64,000 nucleotides of DNA from Megaleporinus macrocephalus. Taxonomy: Eukaryota > Chordata > Actinopteri > Characiformes > Anostomidae. The stretch spans positions 4,740,289 through 4,804,288 of the forward strand of contig CM038719.1 of assembly GCA_021613375.1 (NCBI GenBank), read 5' to 3'. Below the pieces are notes generated by a model, which did not search any database, had not been told where the DNA came from, and was given only the letters and a program-made list of their open reading frames with translations. Position numbers and translations under genes: made by a program. Below, one piece after another: positions 12,523 to 25,660 of the stretch (position 1 is its first letter; every line of letters begins with the position of its first letter).

Positions 12523-12734
12523 GTATAGTCCTTTACTGCTGGACTAAATGGATGAAATGTGGACGCGTCTACAGAGCTACAGTGCAGATTCAGCTACGCT
12601 AATGTTTTACACTACAGTCTTTAAAGTCTGATAATCACACGTCACATGTCTGTCATTTCTGAGACTGAGAGTACTGAGAGTTGGCAGCAGCAACTTTTAC
12701 ATGATATAAAAATATATATATAATATAAATACTA

Positions 12735-12742
12735 CTACTACA

Positions 12743-12781
<39 letters not shown>
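12735..12781. repeat. (AAT)n microsatellite
   Basis: About 14 AAT triplets following an AT-rich stretch. Confidence 0.95.
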
Positions 12782-12807
12782 TATAAGTGGAACATTTGTG
12801 AACAAAC

Positions 12808-13380
12808 CTTAATTTGCTATTGCTGTGGAGTCCTAGGTGGTTGCGAGGATAATGCTGTTGCTGTGGAATCCCAGGTGCTTACTATGGTGATGCCATTGCT
12901 ATGGAGTCCAGGTTGGTTGCTAGGGTGATGCTATTGCTATGGAATCCCAGGTGGTTACTAAGGTGATGCTATTGCTATGGAGTCCTAGGTGGTTGCTAAG
13001 GTGTCTCTAGGCCATTGCTATGGTATCCCAGGTGTTTGCTGAGGTGTTAGTAGGCCATTGCTATGGTACCCAGGAGGTGGTGAAGGTGATGCTATTGCTA
13101 TGGAATCCTGGTGGTTGATAAGGTGTTCCTAGGCCAATGCTATGATATCCCAGGTGGTTGCTAGGCTGGGACTATTGCTTTAGAATCTCAGGTAGTTGCC
13201 AAGGTAATTCTATTGCTATGGAATCCTGGGTGGTTGCAAAGGTGTTTATAAGCTGTTGCTATGGTAACCCAGGTCTTTGCAAAGGTGATGCTATTGCTTT
13301 GGAATCTCAGGTGGTTGCTAAGTTTTGATATGGTACCCAAAACTTAATGCAGGCCTGTTGCTATGGTATCCAGGGGGGTG
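12808..13380. repeat. GGTTGCTA-type degenerate tandem repeat
   Basis: Repeats of GGTGATGCTATTGCTATGG with AATCCCAGGTGGTTGCTA, diverged and with variable spacing. Same family as 10.9 and 14.3 kb. Confidence 0.9.
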
Positions 13381-13384
13381 ATTT

Positions 13385-14260
13385 ATTATTTTAACATACA
13401 AAGTCAGTGAAATATGAAATGCAACCCCCTCAGAACTGTATAAGCTGGGATTCTGGCTATAAGGCTGACGCTGCATCTGACATACCCCTATTTGAATAAT
13501 CTATAAGAAGAATTTGAGGCCTTTGCCGTCGCTAAGCTTCGCGTATAGGCTCCACTTACACATCCTGCTGCTTTCTGCAAAATCCTGTTAAAACCTCCTG
13601 ACAGATATACAGCCATGACTGCGTGATCTCGCTAGCAGCGCATTGCATTGATTGCTGAAGCGAAACTGTGCTGGCATTAAAACAAACGCTGGGAAGGAAA
13701 TGAAAAAGGAGGTCAAAAGAGCAAGTGAGGATAGAGAGACACGCTATCAATAACCCGCGCCGGAGTACAAACACGCAGGCCGCGGAGAGCAGCTGGGAGT
13801 GGCGCTGTGATGTGGGCTGAAATGTGGCCGTCATTCATCACAGAAACGTACACTTGTGTGTTTTTTCTTTGTCTTTTATTTTCTGCTGTGAGTTACAGCG
13901 GATTGAAAATATCACAGAAATTCAGGCTGCTGCTTAACCAGAGGTTATATTTCGTGAAAGTGCTATTCTCGGAGCTGGGTCATTTCTCTGTTGGCCTTCA
14001 TTTCCTCTTGTTCTTTTTTCCACTCGGTGCCTCTGATTCTCCGCTTCAAATAAACACACATCCGTATTTATCAGTATCCGCGCCACTACAAGGACCCATC
14101 ATCCTATTTATGACACTTTTGTGGGTTTCTGTACCCAAAACCAGCTCGAATCCATTTTTACATCACCTCTCTGTATCGCTTAGAGTTCAACCGTCTGTTG
14201 CTGTTACTGTGCCTTTAAGCCTGATGCTTGTAAATGAGCTCTGTTCTGATTGGCTGCCAT
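13385..14260. other. unique stretch, no gene assigned
   Basis: About 870 bp of non-repetitive sequence with a CpG-bearing middle near 13740-13840. A 170-codon plus-strand open frame starts at 13807, but its last 20 or so codons run into the minisatellite and no domain is recognised. It is not called a gene. Confidence 0.4.
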
Positions 14261-14261
14261 G

Positions 14262-15106
14262 TTTTGTGGTTACTAATGTGATGCTATTGTTATGGAGTCC
14301 TAGGTGGTTGCTAGGATGATGCTCTTGCTATGGAGTACTAGGTGGTTGCTAGGGTGATGCTATTGCTATGGAGTCCTAGGTGGTTGCTACGGTGATACTA
14401 TTGTTATGGAGTCCTAGGTGGTTGCTAGGGTGATGCTATTGCTATGGAGTCCTAGGTGGTTGCTAGGGTGATACTATTGTTATGGAGTCCTAGGTGGTTG
14501 CTAGGCTGATGCTCTTGCTATGGAGTACTAGGTGGTTGCTAGGGTGATACTATTGTTATGGAGTCCTAGGTGGTTGCTAGGCTGATGCTATTGCTATGGA
14601 GTACTAGTTGGTTGCTAGGGTGATACGATTGTTATGGAGTTCTAGATGGTTGCTAGGCTGATGCTATTGCTATAGAGTACTAGGTGGTTGCTAGGGTGAT
14701 GCTATTGCTATGAAACCCCAGGCGGTTGCTAAAGAGATGCTATTGCTATGGAGTCCTAGGTGGTTGCTAGGGTGATACTATTTTTATGGAATCACATGTG
14801 GTTACTATGGTGATGCCATAGCTATAGAGTCCATGTTGGTTGCTAGGGTGATGCTATTGCTATAGAATTTCAGGTGGTTACTAAGATGATGCTATTGTTA
14901 TGGAGCCCCAGGCTGCTGCTAAAGAGATGCTATTGCTATGGAGTCCTAGGTGATGGCTAAGATGTTTCTAGGCCATTGCTATGGTATCTCAGGCGGTTGC
15001 TGAGGTGTTACTATTCCATTGCTATGGAGTCCTGGTTGGTTGCTAGGGTGATGCTATTGCTATAGAACCACAGGCGGCTGCTAAAGAGATGCTATTGCTA
15101 TGGAGT

Positions 15107-15108
<2 letters not shown>
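14262..15108. repeat. 38-bp GGTTGCTAGGGTGATGCTAT minisatellite
   Basis: The best-preserved field of the family. The unit has GGTGGTTGCTAGGGTGATGC and TATTGCTATGGAGTCCTA, period 38, with about 22 units. Confidence 0.92.

Positions 15109-15165
<57 letters not shown>
15108..15165. repeat. (TA)n microsatellite
   Basis: Uninterrupted TA run of about 58 bp, able to extrude a cruciform. Confidence 0.95.
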
Positions 15166-15167
<2 letters not shown>

Positions 15168-15240
15168 TTGCTGTCCAATGAAGACCAAAGCAATTTTTTT
15201 GAGATACTTGTTTTTCATTGGACAGCGACGACATATATAT

Positions 15241-15553
15241 AGGGCGGCACAGTAAGATGATCTGGGTTGGATTCCCGGTCCGGGTGGTTCTGTGTGGAGT
15301 GTGTATGTTCTCGTATGTTCTCTCTGTGCTTGAGTGGGTTTCCTCCCACAGTCCAAACACATGCATGTTAGGTTGATCCTCACTCTAAACTGCCCGTAGG
15401 TGTGTGTGTGTGTGCGTGAATGAGTGAGTCTTGGCCATGTGATGGTCTGGCGAACTGTCCATGGTGTACCCCGCCTTCGCCCGATGACGCTGGGATTGGC
15501 TCCAACTCCCCCCGTGACCCCGACTAGCAGGATAAAGCTAGATAATGGATGGA
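15241..15553 (+). mobile_element. tRNA-derived SINE, near full length but A-box deleted
   Basis: It begins AGGGCGGCAC and continues with a B-box-like GGTTGGATTCCCGG, the body words TGTGTGGAGTGTGTATG, TTTCCTCCCACAGTCC, ACTGCCCGTAGGTGTG, CCATGGTGTACCCCGCCTTC, and a tail GATAATGGATGG. A box-like and B box-like spacing is that of a tRNA pol III promoter. The A-box segment GTGTAGTGGTTAGC found at 41.7 kb is missing here (GGCGGCAC joins AGTAAG directly). Flanked by TA microsatellites. Confidence 0.8.
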
Positions 15554-15769
15554 TATATATGTATATATATATATATGTATATGTATTTGTGTTGGTGACA
15601 TGGTGAGCCCTGGTTCCATTCACCACCACTGTAAAGTCTCTATAGTGAACTCCCCTTTAACTTATTTCCACTTAGAACATGTAAGATGGTCAGAAGAGCC
15701 CAAAAGGTATGGAAATGAGGTGAAGGTGCGTGCGCTAGATGTTCCACCACTCTGTGCTGCGTGCTAAGC

Positions 15770-16095
15770 GTGTGGGAGGGTGCGGGGCAGATTTTAAATA
15801 TTGGAAGCGCTGCGGAGTGCAGGTGTTTCCCCTCTCTCTGATGGTTTGGGAGCGCTCGAGGGAAAGATTACAGTAACTCTCTCGCTCGCCCACCCGCGCA
15901 CTATAAATCTATTCCACCTCCAGCGTCTGAGCTGACCTGCGAGATTTACAGCCGCTCCGCCCGCGCGAGCATCTCGGCAGATCCCGTCAGCCGCACTGTG
16001 GCCAAAACTCGAGCCCAGTGCTTCTTCTCTCTGAGCACAACGCCCACATCTCCTGCACCGCGCTCTCAAACCAGAGGTTCTCCACAGAGCCTTGG
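15770..16095. promoter_or_regulatory. CpG-rich island, possible orphan promoter
   Basis: Dense in CpG compared with its flanks. A TATA-like CTATAAAT sits at 15901-15908 in the GC-rich block. No downstream exon was recognised on either strand, so it may be an unrecognised first exon, a conserved enhancer or chance. Confidence 0.3.
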
Positions 16096-16800
16096 CCTGG
16101 AGGTACGGTTCTTGGAGGAACCTTAAACTGGTGCACAATGTTATGTGTTTTAAGGTTCTCCTTGGAACTGAAGCTGGTCCTTCTGCACAGAAGCTTTTTT
16201 GGTACCTTTATTTTTTAAGGTTCTCTAAGGAACCAAAGCTGGCCCTTCTACACAGAAACTTTTGTGGAACCTTTCTCATGGAATTTAAGCTGGTCTATCC
16301 ACACAGAACCTTTTTTGATACTTTTATTTTTAAGGTTCCTCATGGAACCAAAGCTGGTTCCTCTGAACAGAACCGTATTTGGCACCTATATTTTTAAGAG
16401 TCCATAATTAAAAGTAATGGTTCTTTTCACAGTACCGCAGCAGAACCCAAATACTTATCATTTGACGGTGCAGAATATCTACTGCACATCTCCATAAATG
16501 AAAGGTTCTTCAAAAGGTTCTTGGCTTGGATGCAGAGTCTTCAGAGAAATCTTTATCTGGTTTAGAACACCTGCATGATGTGGAGGTTCTTTAAAATTTA
16601 AAATGACGTAGGCCTACTTTACGTTTTTACACGTCATTTAAAGAACCGGCCATCAAAAGGCTCTTCCTGGAAAACCAGTCCTTCTATTACATCAATTACC
16701 CACAGACCCTTACTAGCACTCTTATTTCTGAGACTGTGCTGCTAAGAGTAAGGGTTCTTTGAATAGGTGGTTCTTCAGAGAATGGGAAATGTAGCCTTGG
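16096..16800. repeat. AAGGTTCT/GAACCTTT degenerate repeats
   Basis: Four clear units of about 60-65 bp (TTTAAGGTTCTCCTTGGAAC, AAGCTGGTCCTTCTGCACAG) at 16150-16390 lead into scattered AAAGGTTCTT and AAGAACC words. Not coding. Confidence 0.75.
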
Positions 16801-16849
16801 GATGAGGAACATTTAAAGAACCTTCCGATGAAGTATGTTGTATATTGGT

Positions 16850-17635
16850 ATAGAATATATGTACACTCTACTGCAGTATAGTACAGTACTGTTCACTACA
16901 CTGCAGTTCAATACATTACAGTACACTAGACTATAGTACAGTACTGTTCACTACACTGCAGTACAATACATTACAGTACACTAGACTATAGTACAGTACT
17001 GTTCACTACACTGCAGTACAATACACTACAGTACACTATACTATAGTACAGTACTGTCCACTACACTGCAGTACACTACACTGCCGTGCACTATACTATA
17101 GTACAGTACTGTTCACTACACTGCAGTACGATACATTACAGTACACTATACTATAGTACAGTACTGTTCACTACACTGCAGTACAATACACTACCGTGCA
17201 CTATACTATAGTACAGTACTGTTCGCTACACTGCAGTACAATACATTACAGTACACTATACTATAGTACGGTACCGTTCACTACACTGCAGTACACTACA
17301 CTACAGTACACTATACTATAGTACAGTACCATTTACTACACTGCAGTACACTACATTACACTACAGTACGCTATACTATAGTACAGTACCATTTACTACA
17401 CTGCAGTACACTACATTAAACTATAATATAGTACAGTACCGTTCACTACACTGCAGTACACTACACTGCAATACACTATGCTATAGTACAGTACCGTTCA
17501 CTACATTGCAGTACACTGCATTACACTACAGTACACTATGCTATAGTACAGTACTGTTCACTACATTGCATTACACTACAGTACACTATACTACAGTACA
17601 GTATAGTATCCTACACTACACTACAGTACAGTACA
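16850..17635. repeat. 55-bp minisatellite, about 14 units
   Basis: TAGTACAGTACTGTTCACTA recurs at 16879, 16934, 16989 and 17044, a strict 55-bp period. Units carry the palindrome AGTACAGTACT. Divergence increases to the right. Confidence 0.92.
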
Positions 17636-18424
17636 GGATGTGAGAACAGTGTGGCGCCTCTGATCATTTGCACACACGTACTGAAGAGTTTCTTTTTTTA
17701 CAGTCCAGTATTTTTTCTTTGTGGAGCTGATGAGAGGAAAAGACCCAGCATGCACTGCTCTACTTCTTCATGAACATCTCAGTTTATATTCACGTCTCTG
17801 ACCGACAGAGTTTTTAATTCTGAACATTTTATTTACATTTTTTTTACATATTTCATCTTCATAGTTCAGTTATTAACGCTGTAACTTAATAACCACACAG
17901 TTTCCTTCAGGACTAATAACAGTTCTGTCTCTCTGTCTGTGTGTCTGTCTGTATATCAGTCCATCCATCCCTCTGCCTGACTGTTGTTTGTCCATTCATC
18001 CATCTATCTATCTATCCATCTGTTCATCCATCCATCCGTCTGTCTGTTGACACTCCCTGGCCATTTTATCAGAAACCTCTCTGGATGAGTGTAGCCTATG
18101 TGTTGATGTAAACTTTGAGTTGATTGTCTTCTAGTCCTTTATCAGTGGTCAGTTTCTGACCATAGAGCTGCTCTTGGCTGGATCTGTTCAGCTGGTGGTC
18201 CACTCTCTCCTCATCCACCAGGTTATTAATAAGATTTACTCTCATTTCAGAGCACGATTTGCTACATAACTGCTTTTCCAGAGGTTCTGACCTCAGCCTG
18301 TGTCTGCAGTACTGTCTGACGACTGTCGTGAATCAGAAATGACACAAATCACTATTTACTACAGAACATATGGACTTCTGGATCAAACGAACAGGCAAGT
18401 AGCAGAAACACAAACTCCATCAGC
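17636..18424. other. unique stretch with a fold-back element remnant
   Basis: 18050-18205 contains CCATTTTATCAGAAACC, TTGTCTTCTAGTCCTTTATC and AGCTGGTGGTCCACTC, which resemble the fold-back transposon family seen elsewhere here. CATC/TCTG microsatellite words lie at 17930-18045. No gene recognised. Confidence 0.4.
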
Positions 18425-18828
18425 ACACGCAGAGGAGAGGAGAGAGGAGAGGAGAGAGGAGAGGAGAGAGGAGAGAGGAGAGAGGAGAGGAGAGAGGAGG
18501 AGAGGAGGGGAGAGGAGAGAGGAGAGGAGAGGAGAGGAGAGGAGAGGAGAGGAGAGGAGAGAGGAGAGGAGAGAGGAGAGGAGAGGAGAGGAGAGGAGAG
18601 AGGAGAGGAGAGAGGAGAGAGGAGAGAGGAGAGGAGAGAGGAGAGGAGAGAGAAGAGAGGAGAGAGGAGAGGAGAGAGAAGAGAGGAGTAGGAGAGGAGA
18701 GAGGAGAGGAGAGAGGAGAGGAGAGAGGAGAGGAGAGGAGAGGAGAGGAGAGGAGAGAGGAGAGGAGAGGAGAGGAGAGAGGAGAGGAGAGAGGAGAGGA
18801 GAGAGGAGAGGAGAGAGGAGAGGAGAGC
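18425..18828. repeat. (GAGAG)n polypurine tract
   Basis: About 400 bp of almost pure purine, mixing GAGAGGA and GAGGAGA words. It is a strong candidate for triplex (H-DNA) formation. The 178/179-codon open frames on both strands are artefacts of composition. Confidence 0.95.
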
Positions 18829-18948
18829 GGTACTGATTTCAGGGAATTGACAATTGACTTCAGAGTCAGCTAACGGTCCCACCTGGAACATTTACAGGTG
18901 TATTATATAAAGTCTATGTTTGTTATGACTGAATATACAACAACTGAC

Positions 18949-19390
18949 CACTTTATTAGAAACACCTACCTTCTATTTCTACAAACTGGCCATTTTATTA
19001 GAAACACCTACCTTCTATTTCCACAAACTGGCCACTTTATTAGAAACACCTACCTTCTATTTCCACGAACTGGCCACTTTCTTAGAAACACCTACCTTCT
19101 ATTTCTACAAACTGGCCATTTTATTAGAAACACCTACCTTCTATTTCCACAAACTGGCCACTTTCTTAGAAACACCTACCTTCTATTTCCACAAACTGGC
19201 CACTTTATTAGAAACACCTACCTTCTATTTCTACAAACTGGCCATTTTATTAGAAACACCTGCCTTCTATTTCCACAAACTCGACACTTTATTAGAAACA
19301 CCAACTTTGTACTTCTAGTAACTGCCCACTTTATTAGGAACATCTAGGTTGCTCCTCCACTAATTGGCCACTTTATTAGAAACACCTAAA
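18949..19390. repeat. 42-bp minisatellite, about 10 units
   Basis: The unit has ACTGGCCACTTTATTAGAAA and CACCTACCTTCTATTTCCAC. At 42 bp (14 codons) it keeps a frame open by arithmetic, not selection. The same unit occurs at 24115-24180 and 26675-28180. Confidence 0.95.
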
Positions 19391-20204
19391 CCCTAATACC
19401 ATACAGGTGCTTTCCGTTATCAGCAGTACTGAAGAAACATGAGCTTTAGCCTGACATTGCTGTGAATATCTCTTACTGCCACATCAGGGCAGGTGTCCCG
19501 GGCCCCCGAGTGTTTTGACCTTCAAATACAAGGTCACTTGATGGATGAAACACCCCGAGCAGATGTTGAAGCCAGGCTCACAGCTGTGGCCAAAGTCACC
19601 CCCTCTTAATAAGTCAAGGAGGACATGGACAGTCATGTCTGAGCATGCTCAATCGGATTGGCTCTCGTGCATGAGTGGATGAGTGGACGGATGGCTGTTT
19701 TCAGGTCGTTTGGAGTTCTGCATGCTGCTCAGTCACTGAAATCTGAGTGGAACCCAAGAGTACTGAAAACCCAGAGAGTGAAGTAAGGTATGTCCATGTT
19801 CCATCCTCTACCAGCGTCACATAGTAAACAGTAACGATTTAAGAGCCTTTTCCACATAACTAATAAATCTGACTCACAAAGTGTTTGTAATCCAGGAACA
19901 CTGTCCAGGTGTGTCCATATATACTGCTGAGAGCGAGCTTGGTTCTGTATTTGTCTTCGTGCTAACGGGTGGAATTGGCCGAGACTGGTTTGAGGAGAAA
20001 TGCCAAAAGTGAACAATAGAAAAGTGTGAAATGTCTGCTACAGACAGAGCGAGTCCTCCTTCTGTAAGTTTATGAGAGTTTATATTGCGAGTTGGAGTGT
20101 CTTCTCTTAACAGATGGCAAGATATCACTCGTTCGTTTATGAAACCGATAATAGAAGCTTGTGTAGCTGGAGGTCAACACACTTTAGTGTTTTTCTATAA
20201 AGGC
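19391..20204. other. unique stretch, no gene recognised
   Basis: Mixed-composition sequence with no supported exon. The part after 20090 (GTGTCTTCTCTTAACAGATG to TTCTATAAAGGCCACTAAGC) is repeated at 20850-20945 within the next array. Confidence 0.4.
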
Positions 20205-22470
20205 CACTAAGCCTTCTACACTACACTACAGTGCAGTACACTACACTACACTGTACTACAGTACATGCCAGTACACTACGCTACAATACAATGAACTACA
20301 CTACACCACAGTACAGTACACTACAGCACACTGCAATATACTATAGTGCACTACAATACTATACAATACTACAGTACATTACAGTACACTACGCTACAAT
20401 ACAGCACAGAACACTACACTACAATACACTACACTATACTATACTACACCACAGCACAGTACAGTGCACTGCAATATACCACAGTACACTATGCTACAGT
20501 ACAGTACAGTACACTACACTATATTACTAGAAGTACAGTTTTCTATAAAAGCCACTAAGCCTTCTACAGTACAGTACACCACAGTATACTACACTACAGT
20601 AGAGTACAGCACACTACACTACAGTACACTACAGTATACTACAGTACAGTACATTATATTATACTACACTACAGTACACTATACTACAGTACACTACAGT
20701 ACACTATATTATACTACAATACACTACAGTACACTACACTATACTACAGTGCACTGCAATATACTACAGTACACTATGCTGCAGTGCAATACCCTACAAC
20801 ACACCTCCATATTACAGCACATTATAGTACATTATAGTACACTAAGTTGAACTGTCTTCTCTCAAAAGATGTCACGATATCACTTGTTTATAATATCGAT
20901 AATAAAAGCGCTTCAGTGTTTTTCTATAAAAGCAACTAAGCTTTCTACAGTACACTACACTACAGTAAACTACACTACAGTACAGTACAGCACACTACAG
21001 TAGAGTGCACTACAGTACAGTACACTATATTATACTCCACCACAGTACACTACACTACACTACAGTAGAGTGCACTACAGTACAGTACACTATATTATAC
21101 TACACTACAGTACACTACACTATACTTGAGTGCAGTACAGTACACTACACTAAAGTCAGTACACTACATTATATTATACCACACTACACTACACTATACT
21201 TGAGTGCAGTACAGTACACTACACTACAGTCAATACACTACATTATATTATACCACACTACACTACACTACACTACACTATACTTGAGTGCAGTACAGTA
21301 CACTGCACTACAGTCAATACACTACATTATATTATACCACACTACAGTCAATACACTACATTATATTATACCACACTACAGTACACTACACTATATTATA
21401 CTACACAACAGTACATTACAATTTACTATATTATACTACACTACAGTACACTACACTATATTATACTACACTACAGTACACTACACTTTACTATATTATA
21501 CAACACTACAGTACACTACACTATACTACAGTGCAGTAGAGTACACTACACTACAGTAAATACACTACAGTAAATATACTACACTACAGTACACTACAGT
21601 AATTATACTACACTACAGTACACTACACTTTACTATATTATACTACACTACAGTACACTATACTATATTATACTACACTACAGTACACTACACTACATTA
21701 TATTATACTACACTACAGTACACTACACTATATTATACTACACTACAGTACACTACACTTTACTATATTATACTACACTACAGTACACTATACTATATTA
21801 TACTACACTACAGTACACTACACTACATTATATTATACTACACTACAGTACACTACACTATATTATACTACACTACAGTACACTACACTTTACTATATTA
21901 TACTACACTACAGTACACTATACTATATTATACTACACTACAGTACACTACACTATATTATACTACACTACAGTACACTACACTTTACTATATTATACTA
22001 CACTACAGTACACTATACTATATTATACTACACTACAGTACACTACACTACATTATATTATACTACACTACAGTACACTACACTATATTATACTACACTA
22101 CAGTACACTATACTATATTATACTACACTACAGTACACTACACTACATTATATTATACTACACTACAGTACACTACACTATATTATACTACACTACAGTA
22201 CACTATACTATATTATACTACACTACAGTACACTACACTATATTATACTACACTACAGTACACTACACTTTACTATATTATACTACACTACAGTACACTA
22301 TACTATATTATACTACACTACAGTACACTACACTACACTATATTATACTACACTACAGTACACTACACTATATTATACTACACTACAGTACATCACACTA
22401 CAGTATAGTACATTACACTACAATACACTACACTCTACTACAGTGCAGTACAGTACAGTACACTACACCT
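20205..22470. repeat. CTACAGTA-type satellite with higher-order structure
   Basis: About 2.2 kb of CTACACTACAGTACA words. In 21600-21890 a unit marked by CACTTTACTATATTA recurs at 130-bp intervals (21626, 21756, 21886). Two interruptions near 20530 and 20850-20945 carry the TTTTCTATAAAAGCCACTAAGC word, so the array was broken or duplicated together with its flank. Confidence 0.92.
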
Positions 22471-22479
22471 GGGAGTTAG

Positions 22480-24110
22480 TTGTTGAAGATGGCACGATAT
22501 CATTTGTTTGGAGGTTTTAATCAGACTTGTAGAAAAGAGTTAACTAATCATATAATAATTCTAATACAGCAGAGTAATATTAGACATACTGTCTGGATTT
22601 AAGGTGGATTTAAAGCTGAGGACAGAGATGAGATCAAAAGCTCTGTCCCCTCACAAGGTCACATTACAGGGTCAAAGTCAAACACTAGAGCAAATTGGGA
22701 CCCTGACAGCCACCATATGTTGCATCAGGAAGCCCTTAAGACCTTAAATTGAAATTTTTGAATAGTTGTGTAAACACAGTGGTGGTGAATGGAACCAGAC
22801 GTCTAAATAAGCTTTGTTTTGAGAAAGTGGACCACCCTAACCTCCTTCAAATCCCTGACCACATACTAAGGCTTATTATTCAGTTACTCCTGAGTTGTTC
22901 TCAGGTTATGGAAGACTGTGTGTGTACAAGGGTTTAGTAAACTTTAGACTAGGTATTGACCACTGGAGGGGTTAATCAGCTGTGGCTTGTTTTGATGGTA
23001 TCTCACAATAAAATAATTTAAAACTAATACAAGATGCATAGAAATGAGTTAAATAACCTTATAGTATTCCTACAACATCCTCATAATGAGTAATATTAGA
23101 TATACTGTCTAGATTCTAGATGTTTAACTTGTTAAGAGATCGTTTCTTTACAGTAAGCACTTTTCCTGGGTCACATCACAGGGTCAGCATCGGTCACTAG
23201 AGCATGACATGAATCTGCAGCCACCATATGATGCATCAAGAAGCCATATTAACCCTTTAAAGTCTTAAAGTGAAATTTCTAAATAGTTGTGTAAACACAG
23301 TAGCGGTAAATGGAACCAGACGTCCACGTAAGCTTTGTTTTATGGAACTGGACCATCCTCACCTCCTCTAAATCCCAGGCTTAATACATACTATGATTAT
23401 TATTCAGTTACTACATGGCCTACTGGCTAAACTGGCTGTGTTATAATCAGGTTATAGAAGAGTGTGTGTGTAGAAGAGTGTAGTAAACTTTGGATTGGGT
23501 ATTGACCACTGGAGGGGTTAATTAGCTGTGGCTTGTTTTGATGGTATCTCACAATAAAATGATTTAAAACAAATACAAAATGCATAGAAATCACAGGGTC
23601 AGCATCGGTCACTAGAGCATGACAGGAATCTGACAGCCACCATATGTTGCATCAAGAAGCCATATTAACCCTTTAAAGTCTTTAAGTGAAATTTCTAAAT
23701 AGTTCAGCAAACAGTAGTGGTGATGGAACTGGACCATTCTAACCTCCTTCAAATCCTATTATTATACTATTCAAAGGCTTATTACACACTAAGGCTTATT
23801 ATTTAGTTACTACTAGACTACTACATTCAAACTGGCTGAGTTATACTCAGGTTATAGAAGAGTGTAGTAAAGGTCTGGACTGGAACCTGACCACTGGAGG
23901 GGTTAATAAGCTGCGTCATCACAGTAAAGATGAAGGGTTAATTTTTTTTGCCTCCTCTCTCATTTATTTACAATTTGCATTAACGATCCTTATGATCTAA
24001 ACCATTGGATCTTGGGCCCTAGACTGGGTTGAGGGACCATTAGAGGGGCCAGTTAGCTGTGACTTGTTTTGATGATATCTCACAATAAACTGACCTGAAA
24101 ACAGTCACTA
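22480..24110. repeat. large tandem duplication, 3 to 4 units of about 330-500 bp
   Basis: GCCACCATATGTTGCATCA, AACACAGTGGTGGTGAATGG and GACCACTGGAGGGGTTAAT recur in order in 22560-23030, 23070-23580, 23590-23935 and partly in 23990-24110. Short open frames inside are shared because of duplication. No gene recognised. Confidence 0.85.
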
Positions 24111-24112
24111 AC

Positions 24113-24182
24113 TGTCCACTTTATTAGAAACACCTGCGTTGCTCTTCCACAAACTGGCCACTTCATAAGAAACACCAACCAA
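24113..24182. repeat. two units of the 42-bp minisatellite
   Basis: Contains TGTCCACTTTATTAGAAACACC and a second CTGGCCACTTCATAAGAAAC unit, matching the arrays at 19 and 27 kb. Confidence 0.85.
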
Positions 24183-24260
24183 CTTCTTTCATCTAACAGC
24201 AGACACAGCGAGAGGCTGATCTCGTAAATGTAGTCCCATTGCTCCACTACAACACCGTGC

Positions 24261-25660
24261 TGACCACTACACCATAATACTAACCACTACACCACCATAC
24301 TAACCACTACACCACCATACTAACCACTACACCACCATACTAATCACTACACCACCATACTAACCACTACACCACCATACTAATCACTACACCACCATAC
24401 TAACCACTACACCACAATACTAACCACTACACCACCGTACTAACCACTACACCTCCATACTAACCACTACACCACCATACTAACCACTACACCACAATAC
24501 TAACCACTACACCATAATACTAACCACTACACCACTATACTAACCACTACACCACAATACTAACAACTACACCACCGTACTAACCACTACACCACCATAC
24601 TAATCACTACACCACCATACTAACCACTACACCACCATACTAATCACTACACCACCATACTAACCACTACACCACCATACTAATCACTACACCACCATAC
24701 TAACCACTACACCACAATACTAACCACTACACCACCGTACTAACCACTACACCTCCATACTAACCACTACACCACCATACTAACCACTACACCACAATAC
24801 TAACCACTACACCATAATACTAACCACTACACCACCATACTAACCACTACACCACAATACTAACCACTACACCATAATACTAACCACTACACCACCATAC
24901 TAACCACTACACCACCGTACTAACCACTACACCACCATACTAACCACTACACCACCATACTAATCACTACACCACCATACTAACCACTACACCACCATAC
25001 TAACCACTTCACCACCATACTGACCACTACACCACCATACTGACCACTACACCACCATACTAACCACTACACCACCATACTAGCCACTACACCACCATAC
25101 TAACCACTACACCACCATACTAATCACTACACCACCATACTAATCACTACACCACCATACTAACCACTACACCACCATACTAACCACTACACCACCATAC
25201 TAACCACTACACCACCATACTAATCACTACACCACCATACTAACCACTACACCACCATACTAACCACTACATCACCGTACTAACCACTACACCACTATAC
25301 TAACCACTACACCACTATACTAACCACTACATCACCGTACTAACCACTACATCACCGTACTAACCACTACACCACCGTACTAACCACTACACCACCATAC
25401 TAACCATTACACCACTATACTAACCACTACATCACCGTACTAACCACTACACCATAATACTAACCACTACACCACCATACTAACCACTACACCACCATAC
25501 TAACCACTACATCACCATACTAACCACTACACCACCATACTAACCACTACACCATAATACTAACCACTACACCACCATACTAACCACTACACCACCATAC
25601 TAACCACTACATCACCATACTAACCACTACACCACCGTACTAACCACTACACCACCATAC
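24261..25660 (-). repeat. 20-bp minisatellite, exactly 70 units, derived from a SINE A-box
   Basis: On the minus strand the unit is GTATGGTGGTGTAGTGGTTA, the same unit as the plus-strand array at 40811-41710. 1400 bp holds 70 units with no length change; all variation is substitution. The left flank adds GTGC to the last TGACCACTAC, that is, the SINE word GTAGTGGTCAGCAC in reverse, so the array begins as a truncated SINE head. Confidence 0.93.

Noticed and set aside
13807..14319. 170-codon plus-strand open frame
   Set aside because: Its 3' end runs into the GGTTGCTA minisatellite, and no domain or splice sites were recognised. A lineage-specific gene cannot be excluded but is not supported.
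18300..18891. 178/179-codon frames rich in R/E or S/L
   Set aside because: Pure polypurine tract translated on each strand; no protein signal.
24261..25660. Regular repeats that might suggest a CRISPR array
   Set aside because: The 20-bp units are head to tail with no unique spacers, in a vertebrate genome.
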